A stretch of DNA of 64,000 nt from the NCBI RefSeq assembly GCF_034258515.1, contig NZ_CP139438.1, positions 1,550,001-1,614,000 of the forward strand, read 5' to 3'. The position numbers and the translations under genes were made by a program. Source of the DNA: Pseudarthrobacter oxydans. GTDB taxonomy: Bacteria; Actinomycetota; Actinomycetes; Actinomycetales; Micrococcaceae. Positions 7,552 to 16,348 of the stretch are shown in pieces. Numbering within the stretch: the first letter of the stretch is position 1; each line of letters opens with the position of its first letter. Under the pieces are notes generated by a model. That model was not told the origin of the DNA. It worked only from the letters and a program-made list of their open reading frames with translations, and ran no database searches.

Positions 7552-8742
7552 ATGTCAACAGCCGCTGCAGGCCTCAATGACCTTCCCTATGCTGACGGCG
7601 ACTTCTTCGCCTTCGAGCAGCTGCTCAACGGAAAGGAACAGGACCGGCTGGCAGAGGTCAGGGAGTTCCTGGCGCGGGAGGTCAAGCCCATCGCCGTGGA
7701 CTTCTGGAACCGTGGCGAATTCCCGATGGACCTCATCCCCAAGCTGGCCGGCATCGACCTGGTCAGCCCGGTACGCCGGCAGGGCTATTCCAACCTCTTC
7801 GCGGGCCTGGTCCACGCAGAGGTGACCCGGGCCGACGCCTCCATCTCCACCTTCATGGGCGTCCACGACGGCCTGTTCACCGGCTCCATCGAAGCCCTTG
7901 CATCCCAGGAACAAAAGGACGCCTGGCTTCCTGACATTTACGCCCTGAAGAAGATCGGCGCCTTCGGGCTGACGGAACCGCTGGGCGGCAGCGACGTTGC
8001 CGGCGGCACCCGCACCACCGCCCGCCGGGAGGGTGGCAGCTGGATCCTCAACGGAGCAAAGCGCTGGATCGGCAACGCAACGTTCTCCGACTGGGTGGTC
8101 ATCTACGCCAGGGATGTGGACGACAACCAGGTCAAGGGCTTTCTCGTGGACACCACGCTGGAGGGCTTCAGCGCCACCAAGATCGAGAACAAGATCGCAC
8201 TGCGGACTGTACAAAACGCCGACATCACCCTGGACAACGTGCTGGTCCCGGACTTCTTCAAGCTGGCACACGCCAACAGCTTCCGCGATGTCAACAAGGT
8301 CCTGAAGGTCACCCGGCTGGGCGTCGCCTGGCAGGCCGTGGGCCAGCAGCTGGCCGCCTTCGATGTGGCCCGGCGCTACGCCGTTGAACGCCACCAGTTC
8401 GGCCGGCCGCTCGCATCCTTCCAGCTGGTCCAAAGCCAGCTGGTGCAGATCCTGGGCAATGCCGTCAGCTCCATGGGCATGATGGTCCGGCTCTCGCAGC
8501 TGGAGGACGCAGGTCAGGCGCGCGACGAGCAGTCCGCCCTCGCCAAGGCCTTCACCACGGCGAGGATGCGCGAGAGCGTGGCGATCGGCCGGAGCATCCT
8601 GGGCGGCAACGGCATTGTGACGGACTTCGAGATGGCCAAGATCTTCGCCGACGCTGAAGCCATTTACTCCTATGAAGGCACCCACGAGATCAACACCCTG
8701 GTCACCGGCCGCGCCATCACCGGCATCTCCGCGATCGTCTAG
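7552..8742 (+). CDS. Acyl-CoA dehydrogenase, glutaryl-CoA-dehydrogenase-like
   Basis: 396 residues from ATG 7552, with GAGG upstream. The FAD/substrate motif FGLTEPLGGSDVAGGT and the C-terminal catalytic-base motif YEGTHEINTLVTGRAITG (Glu about 375) are of the glutaryl-CoA-dehydrogenase group. By eye, the position of the substrate-carboxylate-binding Arg of human GCDH falls in DASISTFMG, where no Arg is present, so a plain acyl-CoA is more likely than glutaryl-CoA. It is a single-gene unit. Its operator-like palindrome matches those of the leucine/acyl-CoA operon at 26.8 kb, suggesting shared control. Likely role: FAD-dependent desaturation of a short or branched acyl-CoA. Confidence 0.88.
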   Translation: MSTAAAGLNDLPYADGDFFAFEQLLNGKEQDRLAEVREFLAREVKPIAVDFWNRGEFPMDLIPKLAGIDLVSPVRRQGYSNLFAGLVHAEVTRADASISTFMGVHDGLFTGSIEALASQEQKDAWLPDIYALKKIGAFGLTEPLGGSDVAGGTRTTARREGGSWILNGAKRWIGNATFSDWVVIYARDVDDNQVKGFLVDTTLEGFSATKIENKIALRTVQNADITLDNVLVPDFFKLAHANSFRDVNKVLKVTRLGVAWQAVGQQLAAFDVARRYAVERHQFGRPLASFQLVQSQLVQILGNAVSSMGMMVRLSQLEDAGQARDEQSALAKAFTTARMRESVAIGRSILGGNGIVTDFEMAKIFADAEAIYSYEGTHEINTLVTGRAITGISAIV

Positions 8743-8778
8743 CCTTGCCGGCCTGCCGCGGCGCCCCCGGGCCGGGCA

Positions 8779-9348
8779 TCAGGGCGGCGCTTCGAGCGGC
8801 AGGAGGATGGACGGCCGCAGATCCATGACGAACTGCAGCGGATTGACGTAGTCGTCCCCGCGCCGCACACCCCAGTGCAGGCAGGGCGCTGCCGGGCAAT
8901 GCCCCGGAAGTACCGTGCCGACAGGCTGCCCGGCTGCAACCGCGCTGCCTGGCGCCAAGGTGCTAGCAACCGGCTCAAAGCTGCTCCGCAGCCCGTTGCC
9001 ATGGTCGATGGTGATTACCGGGCGGTCCACCACCACTCCCACGAAGCTGACGGTGCCCGCGGCCGGCGACGTGACGTGTGCGCCGTCGGACGCTGCTCCC
9101 AGGTCCACGCCCCGGTGGCCGCTGAGCCAGGGCTTCGGGGGCGGGTCAAAATCCCGCAACACCAGGGGGCGGGGGCTGAGGGGCCATTGCCAGGAGGGTG
9201 TGGCCAGGCCGGCGGTGGGGTCCGAAGCCGCCTTCACCATGGCTGCCGGGGGTTCAACGTAGGCCGGCGCCGCGGCGAGTGGCTCCCCGGCCGGGGACAG
9301 CGAGGCGGGCACCAGGAGGAACGCCGCGAGCAGCAATGGTGGTCTCAT
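8779..9348 (-). CDS. Secreted M23-fold (LytM-like) protein, probably lacking catalytic histidines
   Basis: 189 residues with an N-terminal signal peptide (LLLAAFLLVPASLSPAGEP) and one C-terminal peptidase_M23 domain (about residues 55-175). The zinc ligands are present: H78 and D82 in GHRGVDLGA, and H158 in CLHWGVRR. The two catalytic His positions of LytM-type enzymes are changed: the usual YxHL is replaced by SFEPV (about residue 125), and the first His of HxH is Cys156. Many actinobacterial homologues share the CLHWG form. It may act in peptidoglycan binding or enzyme activation rather than hydrolysis. Confidence 0.82.
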   Translation of the reverse strand: MRPPLLLAAFLLVPASLSPAGEPLAAAPAYVEPPAAMVKAASDPTAGLATPSWQWPLSPRPLVLRDFDPPPKPWLSGHRGVDLGAASDGAHVTSPAAGTVSFVGVVVDRPVITIDHGNGLRSSFEPVASTLAPGSAVAAGQPVGTVLPGHCPAAPCLHWGVRRGDDYVNPLQFVMDLRPSILLPLEAPP

Positions 9349-9656
9349 GCCACCAGCGTGCGCCCGCCCTGAATCATGCGGCGAGTGGCGGGTGCGGCTA
9401 TGTGGATAAGGCGCGGGCCGGCGCCGTTCCTGTCCTCGTCAGTGTCCTCTGGCCGAGGGTGCCTGTAGTACACTTGATGGAGCAGTTTGCTGCGCCCTCA
9501 ACGCCTTCCGTCCAGCGGCTATCCAGTGGTTCTTCCAACGGTATATGTTCCTGTCCGGGCGGCGTCGGCACATCTCATTCAGGAGTGTGGGGGAGCGGCG
9601 GCTGACTACGCGCATCCAGCCCTCCATCAGCAACGCCCAGGCCAAGCTGGCGGAGG
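9349..9656. other. Intergenic region upstream of rpsB, no gene seen
   Basis: About 470 bases separate the M23 gene and rpsB. I find no convincing protein gene in this first 308-base part; the short open frames lack ribosome sites and coding bias. It probably holds the rpsB-tsf promoter (TACACT near 9470 is a possible -10, poorly supported) and the start of a long 5' leader. Confidence 0.4.
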
Positions 9657-9703
9657 ATCAGGCCTCTTGCGGTCGGGACTCCGGTCCCGATGGGAAGCCT
9701 GAT
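9657..9703 (+). ncRNA. Structured rpsB leader element (candidate r-protein autoregulatory RNA)
   Basis: The outer stem ATCAGGC (9657-9663) pairs with GCCTGAT (9697-9703). An asymmetric internal loop (9 bases on the 5' side, TGGGAA on the 3' side) leads to an inner 7-bp stem, TCGGGAC (9673-9679) with GTCCCGA (9684-9690), capped by a 4-base loop. It lies 115 bases before the rpsB start. S2 is known to autoregulate its operon in other bacteria through a leader RNA; that this element does so is inference. Confidence 0.45.
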
Positions 9704-9818
9704 GGATGCCAGGAGCACGGCCCGTCCGGGCCACGCTAATCAACCGTCAACTATTGGCAGGGTAAGAAGCCTCCGGGTTTTCTCATGAATGACCTGCCGG
9801 AAAATAAGGAGCGTCGGA

Positions 9819-10712
9819 ATGCCCGTCGTAACCATGCGCCAGCTGCTTGACAGCGGCGTCCACTTTGGACACCAGACCCGCCGTTGGAACCCGAAGATGA
9901 AGCGCTTCATCTTCACCGAGCGCAACGGCATCTACATCATCGACCTTCAGCAGTCGCTGTCCTACATCGACCGCGCCTACGAGTTCGTGAAGGCCACCGT
10001 TGCCCACGGCGGCACCGTCCTCTTCGTCGGCACCAAGAAGCAGGCCCAGGAAGCGATTGCCGAGCAGGCAACCCGCGTTGGCCAGCCCTACGTCAACCAG
10101 CGCTGGCTCGGCGGCATGCTGACCAACTTCCAGACGGTCGCCAAGCGCATCCAGCGCATGAAGGAACTCGAAGAGATCGACTTCGACGACGTCGCCGGTT
10201 CCGCGTACACCAAGAAGGAGCTGCTGCTCCTGAAGCGCGAACTCACCAAGCTGGAGTCCAACCTCGGCGGTATCCGCAACCTGACCAAGGCACCGTCCGT
10301 GCTCTGGATCGTGGACACCAAGAAGGAACACCTCGCCGTCGACGAGGCCAAGAAGCTGAACATCCCGGTTGTTGCCATCCTGGACACCAACTGCGATCCG
10401 GATGAGGTCGACTTCCCGATCCCGGGCAACGACGACGCCATCCGCTCCGTCAACCTCCTCACCCGCGTTGTTGCAGACGCCGTTGCCGAAGGCCTCATCG
10501 CGCGCAACAGCCGTGGCACGGGCGCTACTGAAGCTCCGGAAGAGCCGCTGGCCGAGTGGGAGCGCGAGCTCCTCGAAGGCAGCAAGGCCGAAGCTGCAGC
10601 GCCGGCAGAAGAAGCTGCCGCACCCGCCGCCGCTGAAGCTGCCGCACCCGCCGCTGCTGAAGCTGCTGCTCCGGCGGAGGAAGCTGCGGCTCCTTCCGAA
10701 GAAGCCAAGTAA
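9819..10712 (+). CDS. rpsB: 30S ribosomal protein S2
   Basis: 297 residues from ATG 9819 ([19 protein letters not shown]), with TAAGGAG eight bases upstream. The frame opens earlier (9789), but only this start matches the family. S2 signatures are visible: [13 protein letters not shown] near the start and [12 protein letters not shown] about residues 90-105. The C-terminal ~45 residues are an Ala/Pro/Glu repeat ([20 protein letters not shown]) beyond the folded protein, typical of actinobacterial S2. It binds 16S rRNA and is needed to recruit S1. It is followed by tsf in the conserved rpsB-tsf order. Confidence 0.97.
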   Translation: MPVVTMRQLLDSGVHFGHQTRRWNPKMKRFIFTERNGIYIIDLQQSLSYIDRAYEFVKATVAHGGTVLFVGTKKQAQEAIAEQATRVGQPYVNQRWLGGMLTNFQTVAKRIQRMKELEEIDFDDVAGSAYTKKELLLLKRELTKLESNLGGIRNLTKAPSVLWIVDTKKEHLAVDEAKKLNIPVVAILDTNCDPDEVDFPIPGNDDAIRSVNLLTRVVADAVAEGLIARNSRGTGATEAPEEPLAEWERELLEGSKAEAAAPAEEAAAPAAAEAAAPAAAEAAAPAEEAAAPSEEAK

Positions 10713-10763
10713 CACAAGTAGATCCGGATTTTCCGGCGCCGTCCTGCGGCAGCCGGAGCTGCT

Positions 10764-10800
10764 GACAGGATGGCGGCCCGCCACGGGCTGCCGTCCTGTC
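10764..10800 (+). promoter_or_regulatory. rpsB-tsf intergenic hairpin (attenuator-like)
   Basis: A 14-bp stem with two G-U pairs: GACAGGATGGCGGC (10764-10777) with GCTGCCGTCCTGTC (10787-10800). No T run follows, so it is not a simple terminator. In other bacteria a structure here lowers tsf expression relative to rpsB or serves RNA processing. Confidence 0.5.
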
Positions 10801-10841
10801 GGTCCGTACACCACAACAAATTTCTAGACAGAGGGGTTCAC

Positions 10842-11678
10842 ATGGCGAACTACACTGCCGCGGACATCAAGGCCCTGCGCGAGCGCACCGGCGCCGGCAT
10901 GATGGACGTCAAGAAGGCTCTTGACGAGGCCAACGGCGACGCCGAGAAGGCCATCGAGATCATCCGCATCAAGGGCCTGAAGGGCGCCACCAAGCGCGAA
11001 GGCCGCTCCACCGCTGAAGGCCTGGTGGCCGCAAAGGTCAGCAACGGCGTCGGCGTCATGATCGAGGTCAACTGCGAGACCGACTTCGTTGCCAAGGCTG
11101 ACAAGTTCATCCAGCTGGCGGACAAGGTCCTGGCTGTTGCCGTCGAGTCCGGCGCTGCCGACCTCGAGACCCTGCTCGCCGCTGATGTTGACGGCAAGCC
11201 CCTCTCCGAGGTCGTCGTCGAAGAAGGCGCCGTCCTGGGCGAGAAGGTTGTTGTCCGCCGCATCTCCCGCATCGAGGGTGCAACGGTCGACGCTTACCTG
11301 CACAAGACCTCCAAGGACCTGCCGGCCCAGGTCGGCGTGCTGTTCGCTGTTGACGGTGAAGGCGAAGCTGCTGCCACCGCAGCCCACGATGTCGCAGTCC
11401 ACATTGCTGCCATGGCCCCGAACTACCTGACCCGCGAGGACGTTCCGTCCGACCTGGTGGAGTCCGAGCGCCGCATCGCCGAAGAAACCGCCAAGGCCGA
11501 GGGCAAGCCCGAAGCCGCCCTCACCAAGATCGTGGAAGGCCGCGTTACCGGCTTCTATAAGGGTGAGGTCCTGGTTGACCAGGCATTCGCCAAGGACGCC
11601 AAGAAGTCCGTGGCACAGGTCCTCGCTGAGGCCGGTGTCAAGGGAACCGCGTTCACGCGTTTCCGCGTCGGCTCCTAG
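10842..11678 (+). CDS. tsf: Elongation factor Ts
   Basis: 278 residues from ATG 10842 (MANYTAADIKALRERTGAG), with GAGGGG seven bases upstream. Both EF-Ts signatures are present: TGAGMMDVKKAL about residues 15-26 and VNCETDFVAK about residues 75-85. It catalyses GDP-GTP exchange on EF-Tu. It lies 129 bases after rpsB behind the intergenic hairpin and ahead of a clear terminator. Confidence 0.97.
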   Translation: MANYTAADIKALRERTGAGMMDVKKALDEANGDAEKAIEIIRIKGLKGATKREGRSTAEGLVAAKVSNGVGVMIEVNCETDFVAKADKFIQLADKVLAVAVESGAADLETLLAADVDGKPLSEVVVEEGAVLGEKVVVRRISRIEGATVDAYLHKTSKDLPAQVGVLFAVDGEGEAAATAAHDVAVHIAAMAPNYLTREDVPSDLVESERRIAEETAKAEGKPEAALTKIVEGRVTGFYKGEVLVDQAFAKDAKKSVAQVLAEAGVKGTAFTRFRVGS

Positions 11679-11686
11679 CCGAAACT

Positions 11687-11721
11687 GCAAGGGGGTGGCC
11701 ACTTCGGTGGCCGCCCCTTTT
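11687..11721 (+). terminator. Rho-independent terminator after tsf
   Basis: GGGG-G-TGGCCAC pairs with GTGGCC-G-CCCC around a TTCG tetraloop, followed by TTTT at 11718-11721. It closes the rpsB-tsf unit. Confidence 0.85.
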
Positions 11722-11819
11722 GCATGCGCGGGGGAAGGCACCGTCCGGGACAGGCCCGCATGGGACCTTTGGCCGCGCAGCAGGATAACCTTTTTAGAGT
11801 TCACCAACGGGAAGGCATC

Positions 11820-12557
11820 ATGGAAGCCGTCAACACTGTAATCCAGCCAGAGAAAAGTCGACGCCGGGTCCTCCTGAAGCTCTCCGGCGAGGTCTTTGGC
11901 GGCGGGAAGCTGGGCGTTGACCCGGAGACCGTCCGCGACGTCGCCAAGCAGATCGCCGCAGCCGTGCCCCAGGTGGAGGTGGCCATCGTCGTGGGCGGCG
12001 GCAACTTCTTCCGCGGCGCCGAACTTTCCCAGAGCGGCATGGACCGCTCCCGCGCCGACTACATGGGCATGCTCGGCACCGTGATGAACTGCCTTGCCCT
12101 CCAGGACTTCCTGGAACAGGCCGGCGTCGAAACCCGCGTCCAGAGCGCCATCACCATGGGCCAGGTCGCCGAGGCCTACATTCCCCGCCGCGCCATCCGC
12201 CACATGGAAAAGGGCCGCGTGGTCATTTTCGGTGCCGGCGCCGGGCTGCCGTACTTCTCCACCGACACCGTCGCGGCGCAGCGGGCCCTCGAGGTCCACG
12301 CCGACGTCGTCCTGATGGCCAAGAGCGGTGTGGACGCCGTCTACACCGCCGACCCCAAGAAGGACCCCACAGCAGAGCGGCTGGAAACCCTTAGCTACGA
12401 CGATGCGCTCCGCCGGGACATCCGGGTCATGGACCAGACGGCCATGACCATGTGCAAGGACAACAACCTTTCCATGGTGGTCTTTGGGATGGAAGGCGAA
12501 GGCGACGTCACCCGCGCCATCCTCGGCGAAAAGCTGGGCACCCTGGTGACCGCCTAG
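11820..12557 (+). CDS. pyrH: UMP kinase (uridylate kinase)
   Basis: 245 residues from ATG 11820, with GGGAAGG upstream; the open frame back to 11724 overlaps the tsf terminator region and is not used. The amino-acid-kinase fold is clear: [26 protein letters not shown], then [20 protein letters not shown], ending with [17 protein letters not shown]. It phosphorylates UMP to UDP for pyrimidine nucleotide synthesis and is a hexamer in known species. The pyrH-frr-cdsA order is widely conserved. Confidence 0.96.
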   Translation: MEAVNTVIQPEKSRRRVLLKLSGEVFGGGKLGVDPETVRDVAKQIAAAVPQVEVAIVVGGGNFFRGAELSQSGMDRSRADYMGMLGTVMNCLALQDFLEQAGVETRVQSAITMGQVAEAYIPRRAIRHMEKGRVVIFGAGAGLPYFSTDTVAAQRALEVHADVVLMAKSGVDAVYTADPKKDPTAERLETLSYDDALRRDIRVMDQTAMTMCKDNNLSMVVFGMEGEGDVTRAILGEKLGTLVTA

Positions 12558-12585
12558 CTGCGGCTAGGATGTTTTCAGGACAGTT

Positions 12586-12613
12586 CCGTCCGTGCCCTTA
12601 GGGGCACGGACGG
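12586..12613 (+). promoter_or_regulatory. pyrH-frr intergenic hairpin
   Basis: A perfect 12-bp stem, CCGTCCGTGCCC with GGGCACGGACGG, and a 4-base loop (TTAG). No T run follows. It could be a processing or partial-termination site between pyrH and frr. Confidence 0.5.
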
Positions 12614-12686
12614 ACCAGCAACAGAGAACCACGTTGTGTGCAGCGACCCGGCCACCCGGCCTGCACCAGGACCTTCAGGAGAGACC

Positions 12687-13244
12687 GTGATCGAAGAAAC
12701 CTTGCTCGAAGCCGAAGAGAAGATGGACAAGGCAGTAGAGGTAGCCAAGGAAGACTTCGCTTCCGTCCGCACCGGCCGCGCCAACCCGGGCCTGTACAAC
12801 AAGGTGCTGGTGGAGTACTACGGCTCGCCCACGCCGCTGCAGCAGCTTGCCTCGTTCGCCATCCCGGACGCCCGCACCATCCTCATCACCCCCTTTGACA
12901 AGACGGCCCTGCGCGACATCGAGCGTGCCCTCAGCGATTCCGAGGTGGGCGCCAACCCCTCCAACGACGGCAACGTCATCCGGATCACCATCCCGGAGCT
13001 GACCAAGGAACGCCGCAAGGAATACGTCAAGATCGTCAAGACCAAGGGCGAGGACGCCAAGGTGTCCATCCGCAACATCCGCCGCAAGGCCAAGGAAACC
13101 CTGGACAGGCTGGTCAAGGACGGCGAGGCAGGGGAGGACGAGGGCACCCGCGCCGAGAGGGAGCTGGACAGCCTCACCAAAGCCCACGTGGACGGCATCG
13201 ATGAGCTGCTCAAGCGCAAGGAAGCAGAGCTGCTCGAAGTCTGA
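12687..13244 (+). CDS. frr: Ribosome recycling factor
   Basis: 185 residues, the standard RRF length, from GTG 12687 with AGGAGAG upstream. Family text: [19 protein letters not shown], then [25 protein letters not shown], and the closing RKEAELLEV. With EF-G it splits post-termination ribosomes. The frame is open from 12636, but the extra residues do not match the family. Its TGA overlaps the cdsA ATG by one base. Confidence 0.97.
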   Translation: MIEETLLEAEEKMDKAVEVAKEDFASVRTGRANPGLYNKVLVEYYGSPTPLQQLASFAIPDARTILITPFDKTALRDIERALSDSEVGANPSNDGNVIRITIPELTKERRKEYVKIVKTKGEDAKVSIRNIRRKAKETLDRLVKDGEAGEDEGTRAERELDSLTKAHVDGIDELLKRKEAELLEV

Positions 13245-14167
13245 TGGGCCAGGCAGATCAGGCCCCGGCAGCCAGGGCGCGCATACGGGGGAAGCAGCCC
13301 AGGAGCAACCCGACGCCAAAGGCCGGACGTAACCTTCCGGCCGCCGTCGTGGTGGGTCTGGCCATGTTGTTTGCCGTGCTGGGTGGCCTGTTGCTGCTCC
13401 CGCTCGGCTTCGTTGCGGTAACCACCACCTTCGCTATCTTCGGCGTCTGGGAAATCTACCGCGCCTTGGAGGCAAACGGGACCAGGATGCCCATCGTGCC
13501 GGTCATGACCGGTACGGTGGCCATGCCTTTTGCCGCCTACCTCGGGGGCATAGAAAGCCTCCTGTTCGCCATGCTGCTGAGCTCTGTGGCGGTGCTGCTC
13601 TGGCGATCCGTCGAAAGCGCCGCCGGCTCGGCCAACAGCATCTTCGCGGGCGTCTTCACACTGGGCTGGGTGCCGTTCTTCATCAGCTTCGCCGTGCTGC
13701 CGCTGCACGCCGCCGGCGGTGCCACCCCGCTGGGGCTGTGGCCGGGCGGGACGATCCCCCAGGGCGCCTGGCAGGTGGCAGTGATGCTCCTGCTGGTGGT
13801 TTCCAACGACACCTTCGGCTACCTGGTGGGGGCGTCGCTGGGCAAGCACCCCATGGCGCCCAAAATCAGCCCCAAGAAGTCCTGGGAAGGATTCGCCGGG
13901 TCCATCGGCGGGGCCATGCTCATCGGCATCCTTGCCTGCCTGTTTGTACTCGACAAACCCTGGTGGGTGGGCATCGTCCTGGCGGTTGGCCTGGTTGCTG
14001 CTTCCACCGCCGGAGACCTCGCTGAATCGATGGTCAAGCGCGAACTGGGCATCAAGGACATGAGCAGCATCCTGCCCGGGCACGGGGGAGTCATGGACAG
14101 GCTGGACTCGATCGTCTTTGCGTCGCCGGCAGCGTTCATCCTCTACGGGCTGGTGGCCGGTGCCTGA
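13244..14167 (+). CDS. cdsA: Phosphatidate cytidylyltransferase (CDP-diacylglycerol synthase)
   Basis: 307 residues, about eight membrane helices after a basic, likely cytoplasmic N-terminus of ~35 residues. The CdsA signature is complete near the C-terminus: SMVKRELGIKDMSSILPGHG, directly followed by GVMDRLDS. It makes CDP-diacylglycerol from phosphatidic acid and CTP in the membrane. Translationally coupled to frr (TGATG overlap). Confidence 0.95.
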   Translation: MGQADQAPAARARIRGKQPRSNPTPKAGRNLPAAVVVGLAMLFAVLGGLLLLPLGFVAVTTTFAIFGVWEIYRALEANGTRMPIVPVMTGTVAMPFAAYLGGIESLLFAMLLSSVAVLLWRSVESAAGSANSIFAGVFTLGWVPFFISFAVLPLHAAGGATPLGLWPGGTIPQGAWQVAVMLLLVVSNDTFGYLVGASLGKHPMAPKISPKKSWEGFAGSIGGAMLIGILACLFVLDKPWWVGIVLAVGLVAASTAGDLAESMVKRELGIKDMSSILPGHGGVMDRLDSIVFASPAAFILYGLVAGA

Positions 14168-14257
14168 CACAAACACCGCCGGAACGGCAGATCACCCCCG
14201 GGCACAAATAAGCTGGTGCGGAAGTACTACGGCTGAAGAGCATTGAAGGAAGCAAAA

Positions 14258-14842
14258 GTGGCATTGGACATTCATCGGCAGATCCCTGCATCCTTTGAAC
14301 GCGTGAAGCGCGGTGAGTATGGCTACAACGCCAAACAGGTGGACCAGTTCCTGCAGCGTGCCCGGGTGTCATTGGAGACCCCGGAATCAGCGGCCCAGCC
14401 CATCAACAGTTCAGACGTCAGGGCTGTCTCCTTCGATCCCGTCAAAGGCGGGTATTCGGCCGCGGTGGTGGATGCCGCGCTGGACCGGCTCGAGGACGCC
14501 TTCGCCCGCCGGGAGCGGGACGAGCTGATCGCAGCCCGCGGCGAAGAGGCCTGGCTGCGCGAGATCGGAAACTTATCCGGCATCCTCCGCGGGAGGCTGC
14601 ACCGCCCAGACGGCGACCGCTTCCGTCGCCCCGCCAAGAAGAAGGCGCGCAGCTACAACACGGCCGACGTCGACCGGCTGTGCCGCGAGCTGATTGCCTA
14701 CCTTGAGCAGGACAAGCCCCTCAGCGTGGACAGTGTGCGCCGGGCCGTGTTCCGCCCGGCCGTGGGCAGGGAGGGGTACGAGGAATCGCAGGTGGACGCG
14801 TTCCTGGACCGCGTCGTGGAGCTGATGGCTGCCATCGACTGA
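14258..14842 (+). CDS. DivIVA-domain-containing protein with three repeats
   Basis: 194 residues from GTG 14258, with AAGGAAG seven bases upstream (a TTG at 14243 is also in frame). It contains three DivIVA/Wag31 N-terminal-like units: FERVKRGEYGYNAKQVDQFL, then VSFDPVKGGYSAAVVDAALDR, and near the end FRPAVGREGYEESQVDAFL. There is no long coiled coil, unlike true DivIVA. The motif usually mediates membrane-curvature or septum targeting. It follows cdsA by about 90 bases. A role in cell-envelope organisation is inference. Confidence 0.72.
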   Translation: MALDIHRQIPASFERVKRGEYGYNAKQVDQFLQRARVSLETPESAAQPINSSDVRAVSFDPVKGGYSAAVVDAALDRLEDAFARRERDELIAARGEEAWLREIGNLSGILRGRLHRPDGDRFRRPAKKKARSYNTADVDRLCRELIAYLEQDKPLSVDSVRRAVFRPAVGREGYEESQVDAFLDRVVELMAAID

Positions 14843-14874
14843 GCCGCCGGCCAGCCGCCGGCCTGCAGGAGAGC

Positions 14875-16341
14875 TCAGCGCTCGGTGGCGAGCGGGCGCT
14901 CCGGGGTGTGCAGCCGGGTCATCACCCTGGCCATGGTTCCCGGGATCCGCTGCACCGTTGCGCGGGACACGATGACCATCACGGCGAAGGCCGCGGGAAC
15001 AGTCCACGCTGCCGGCTGGGCGAGCCAGCCGGGCGTGTTGGCTGCCCCGGCCAGGGCGCCGATGACCATTGCCCCGCCGCACAGGACTCCGCCGGTCAGC
15101 ATGCCGGCGATGGCACCGGCGTCGGTAAGTCCCCGCCACCAGATCCCCAGCAGCAGCACCGGGCACACCGTGGAGGCGGTAAAGGCGAAGACCAGCCCCA
15201 CGCTCCCTGCCAGGGCGGAGGAGTCGGTCATGAACGCAAAGCCCAGGGGAACAACGGCCGAAATGACGGCTGCGAGCCGGAAGCTGCCGACGCCTGCGCC
15301 CAGGACGTCCTGGCTGATGACGCCGGCCAGGGAAACCACCAGCCCCGACGTGGTGGAAAGGAAGGCCGCGAAGGCCCCCGCCACCACCAGCGCGGACAGC
15401 AGGTCGCCCGCCGTCCCGCCCACGAGTTCTCCCGGCAGCAGCAGCACCATGGCGTCCGCCTGGCCGGCGCGCGCCAGGCCGGGAGCGAACATCCGCCCCA
15501 CGAGCCCGTAGGCGGTGGGAAACAGGTAGAACACGGACAGCAGGCCCAGGACGATCAGCGTGGTGCGGCGGGCGGACTGGCCGTCGGGGTTGGTGTAGAA
15601 GCGCACCAGCACATGCGGCAGGCCCAGGGTTCCAAAAAGCAGGGCCACCAGCAAGGACACGTTCTGGTACAGCCCGGCAGGAGCCACGCCGGTGGGATTG
15701 ACCGCAGGCGCAGCCAGGGCAGGCGCCCCGGTGTCCGCGAGCACGAAGATGATGAAGAGGATGGGAACGGCCAGCGCGGTGAGCTTCAGCCAGTACTGGA
15801 ACGCCTGGACGAACGTAATGGAGCGCATGCCGCCTGCCACCACGGTGAGGCATACCACGATCACCACCGCAACGGACCCCACCCAGGACGGCAGCCCGGT
15901 GGTGATGCGGATGGTGAGGGCGGCGCCGTGGAGCTGCGGCACGATGTACAGCCAGCCCACCAGCACCACCACCAGGCTGGTGACTTGCCGCACCGGCCGG
16001 GAGTCAAGCCTGGCCTCGGTAAAGTCGGGGATGGTGTAGGCGCCGGACCGCCTCAGCGGCGCCGCCACGAAGAGCAGCAGCATCAGGTACCCTGCCGTGT
16101 ACCCGACAGGGAACCACAGCGCGTCCGTTCCGGACAGCAGGATCAGCCCGGCGACACCCAGGAAGCTGGCAGCGGACAGATATTCGCCGCCGATCGCGGA
16201 CGCGTTCCACCATGGCCGGACCGTGCGGGAGGCGACGTAGAAATCACCCGTGGTCCGCGATATGCGCAGGCCGTAGAAGCCGATGACGGCGGTGGCCAGG
16301 GAGACACCCACCAGGGCAGCTATTGCGATGCCGGGGTTCAC
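14875..16341 (-). CDS. Sodium/solute symporter (SSS family), acetate/pyruvate-type
   Basis: 488 residues from GTG 16341 with about 13 membrane helices. SSS features are the opening YGLRISRTTGDFYVASRTV and GGEYLSAASFLGVAGLI, and the LPHVLVRFYTNPDG motif typical of ActP-like monocarboxylate permeases. The family imports a carboxylate with Na+. It is the last gene of a minus-strand operon (kinase, regulator, small membrane partner, symporter), separated by seven bases from the small partner. A second, related symporter lies on the other strand at 19236. Confidence 0.88.
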   Translation of the reverse strand: MNPGIAIAALVGVSLATAVIGFYGLRISRTTGDFYVASRTVRPWWNASAIGGEYLSAASFLGVAGLILLSGTDALWFPVGYTAGYLMLLLFVAAPLRRSGAYTIPDFTEARLDSRPVRQVTSLVVVLVGWLYIVPQLHGAALTIRITTGLPSWVGSVAVVIVVCLTVVAGGMRSITFVQAFQYWLKLTALAVPILFIIFVLADTGAPALAAPAVNPTGVAPAGLYQNVSLLVALLFGTLGLPHVLVRFYTNPDGQSARRTTLIVLGLLSVFYLFPTAYGLVGRMFAPGLARAGQADAMVLLLPGELVGGTAGDLLSALVVAGAFAAFLSTTSGLVVSLAGVISQDVLGAGVGSFRLAAVISAVVPLGFAFMTDSSALAGSVGLVFAFTASTVCPVLLLGIWWRGLTDAGAIAGMLTGGVLCGGAMVIGALAGAANTPGWLAQPAAWTVPAAFAVMVIVSRATVQRIPGTMARVMTRLHTPERPLATER

Positions 16342-16348
16342 GGTTCCC

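Noticed and set aside
9439..9645. 68-residue minus-strand frame in the rpsB leader region
   Set aside because: No ribosome site, no coding bias, no family resemblance; the region is better explained as leader and promoter.
10824..12299. 491-residue minus-strand open frame opposite tsf and pyrH
   Set aside because: It covers two certain genes and a terminator on the other strand; the protein is low-complexity Gly/Leu/Asp/His text typical of a GC-rich antisense shadow.
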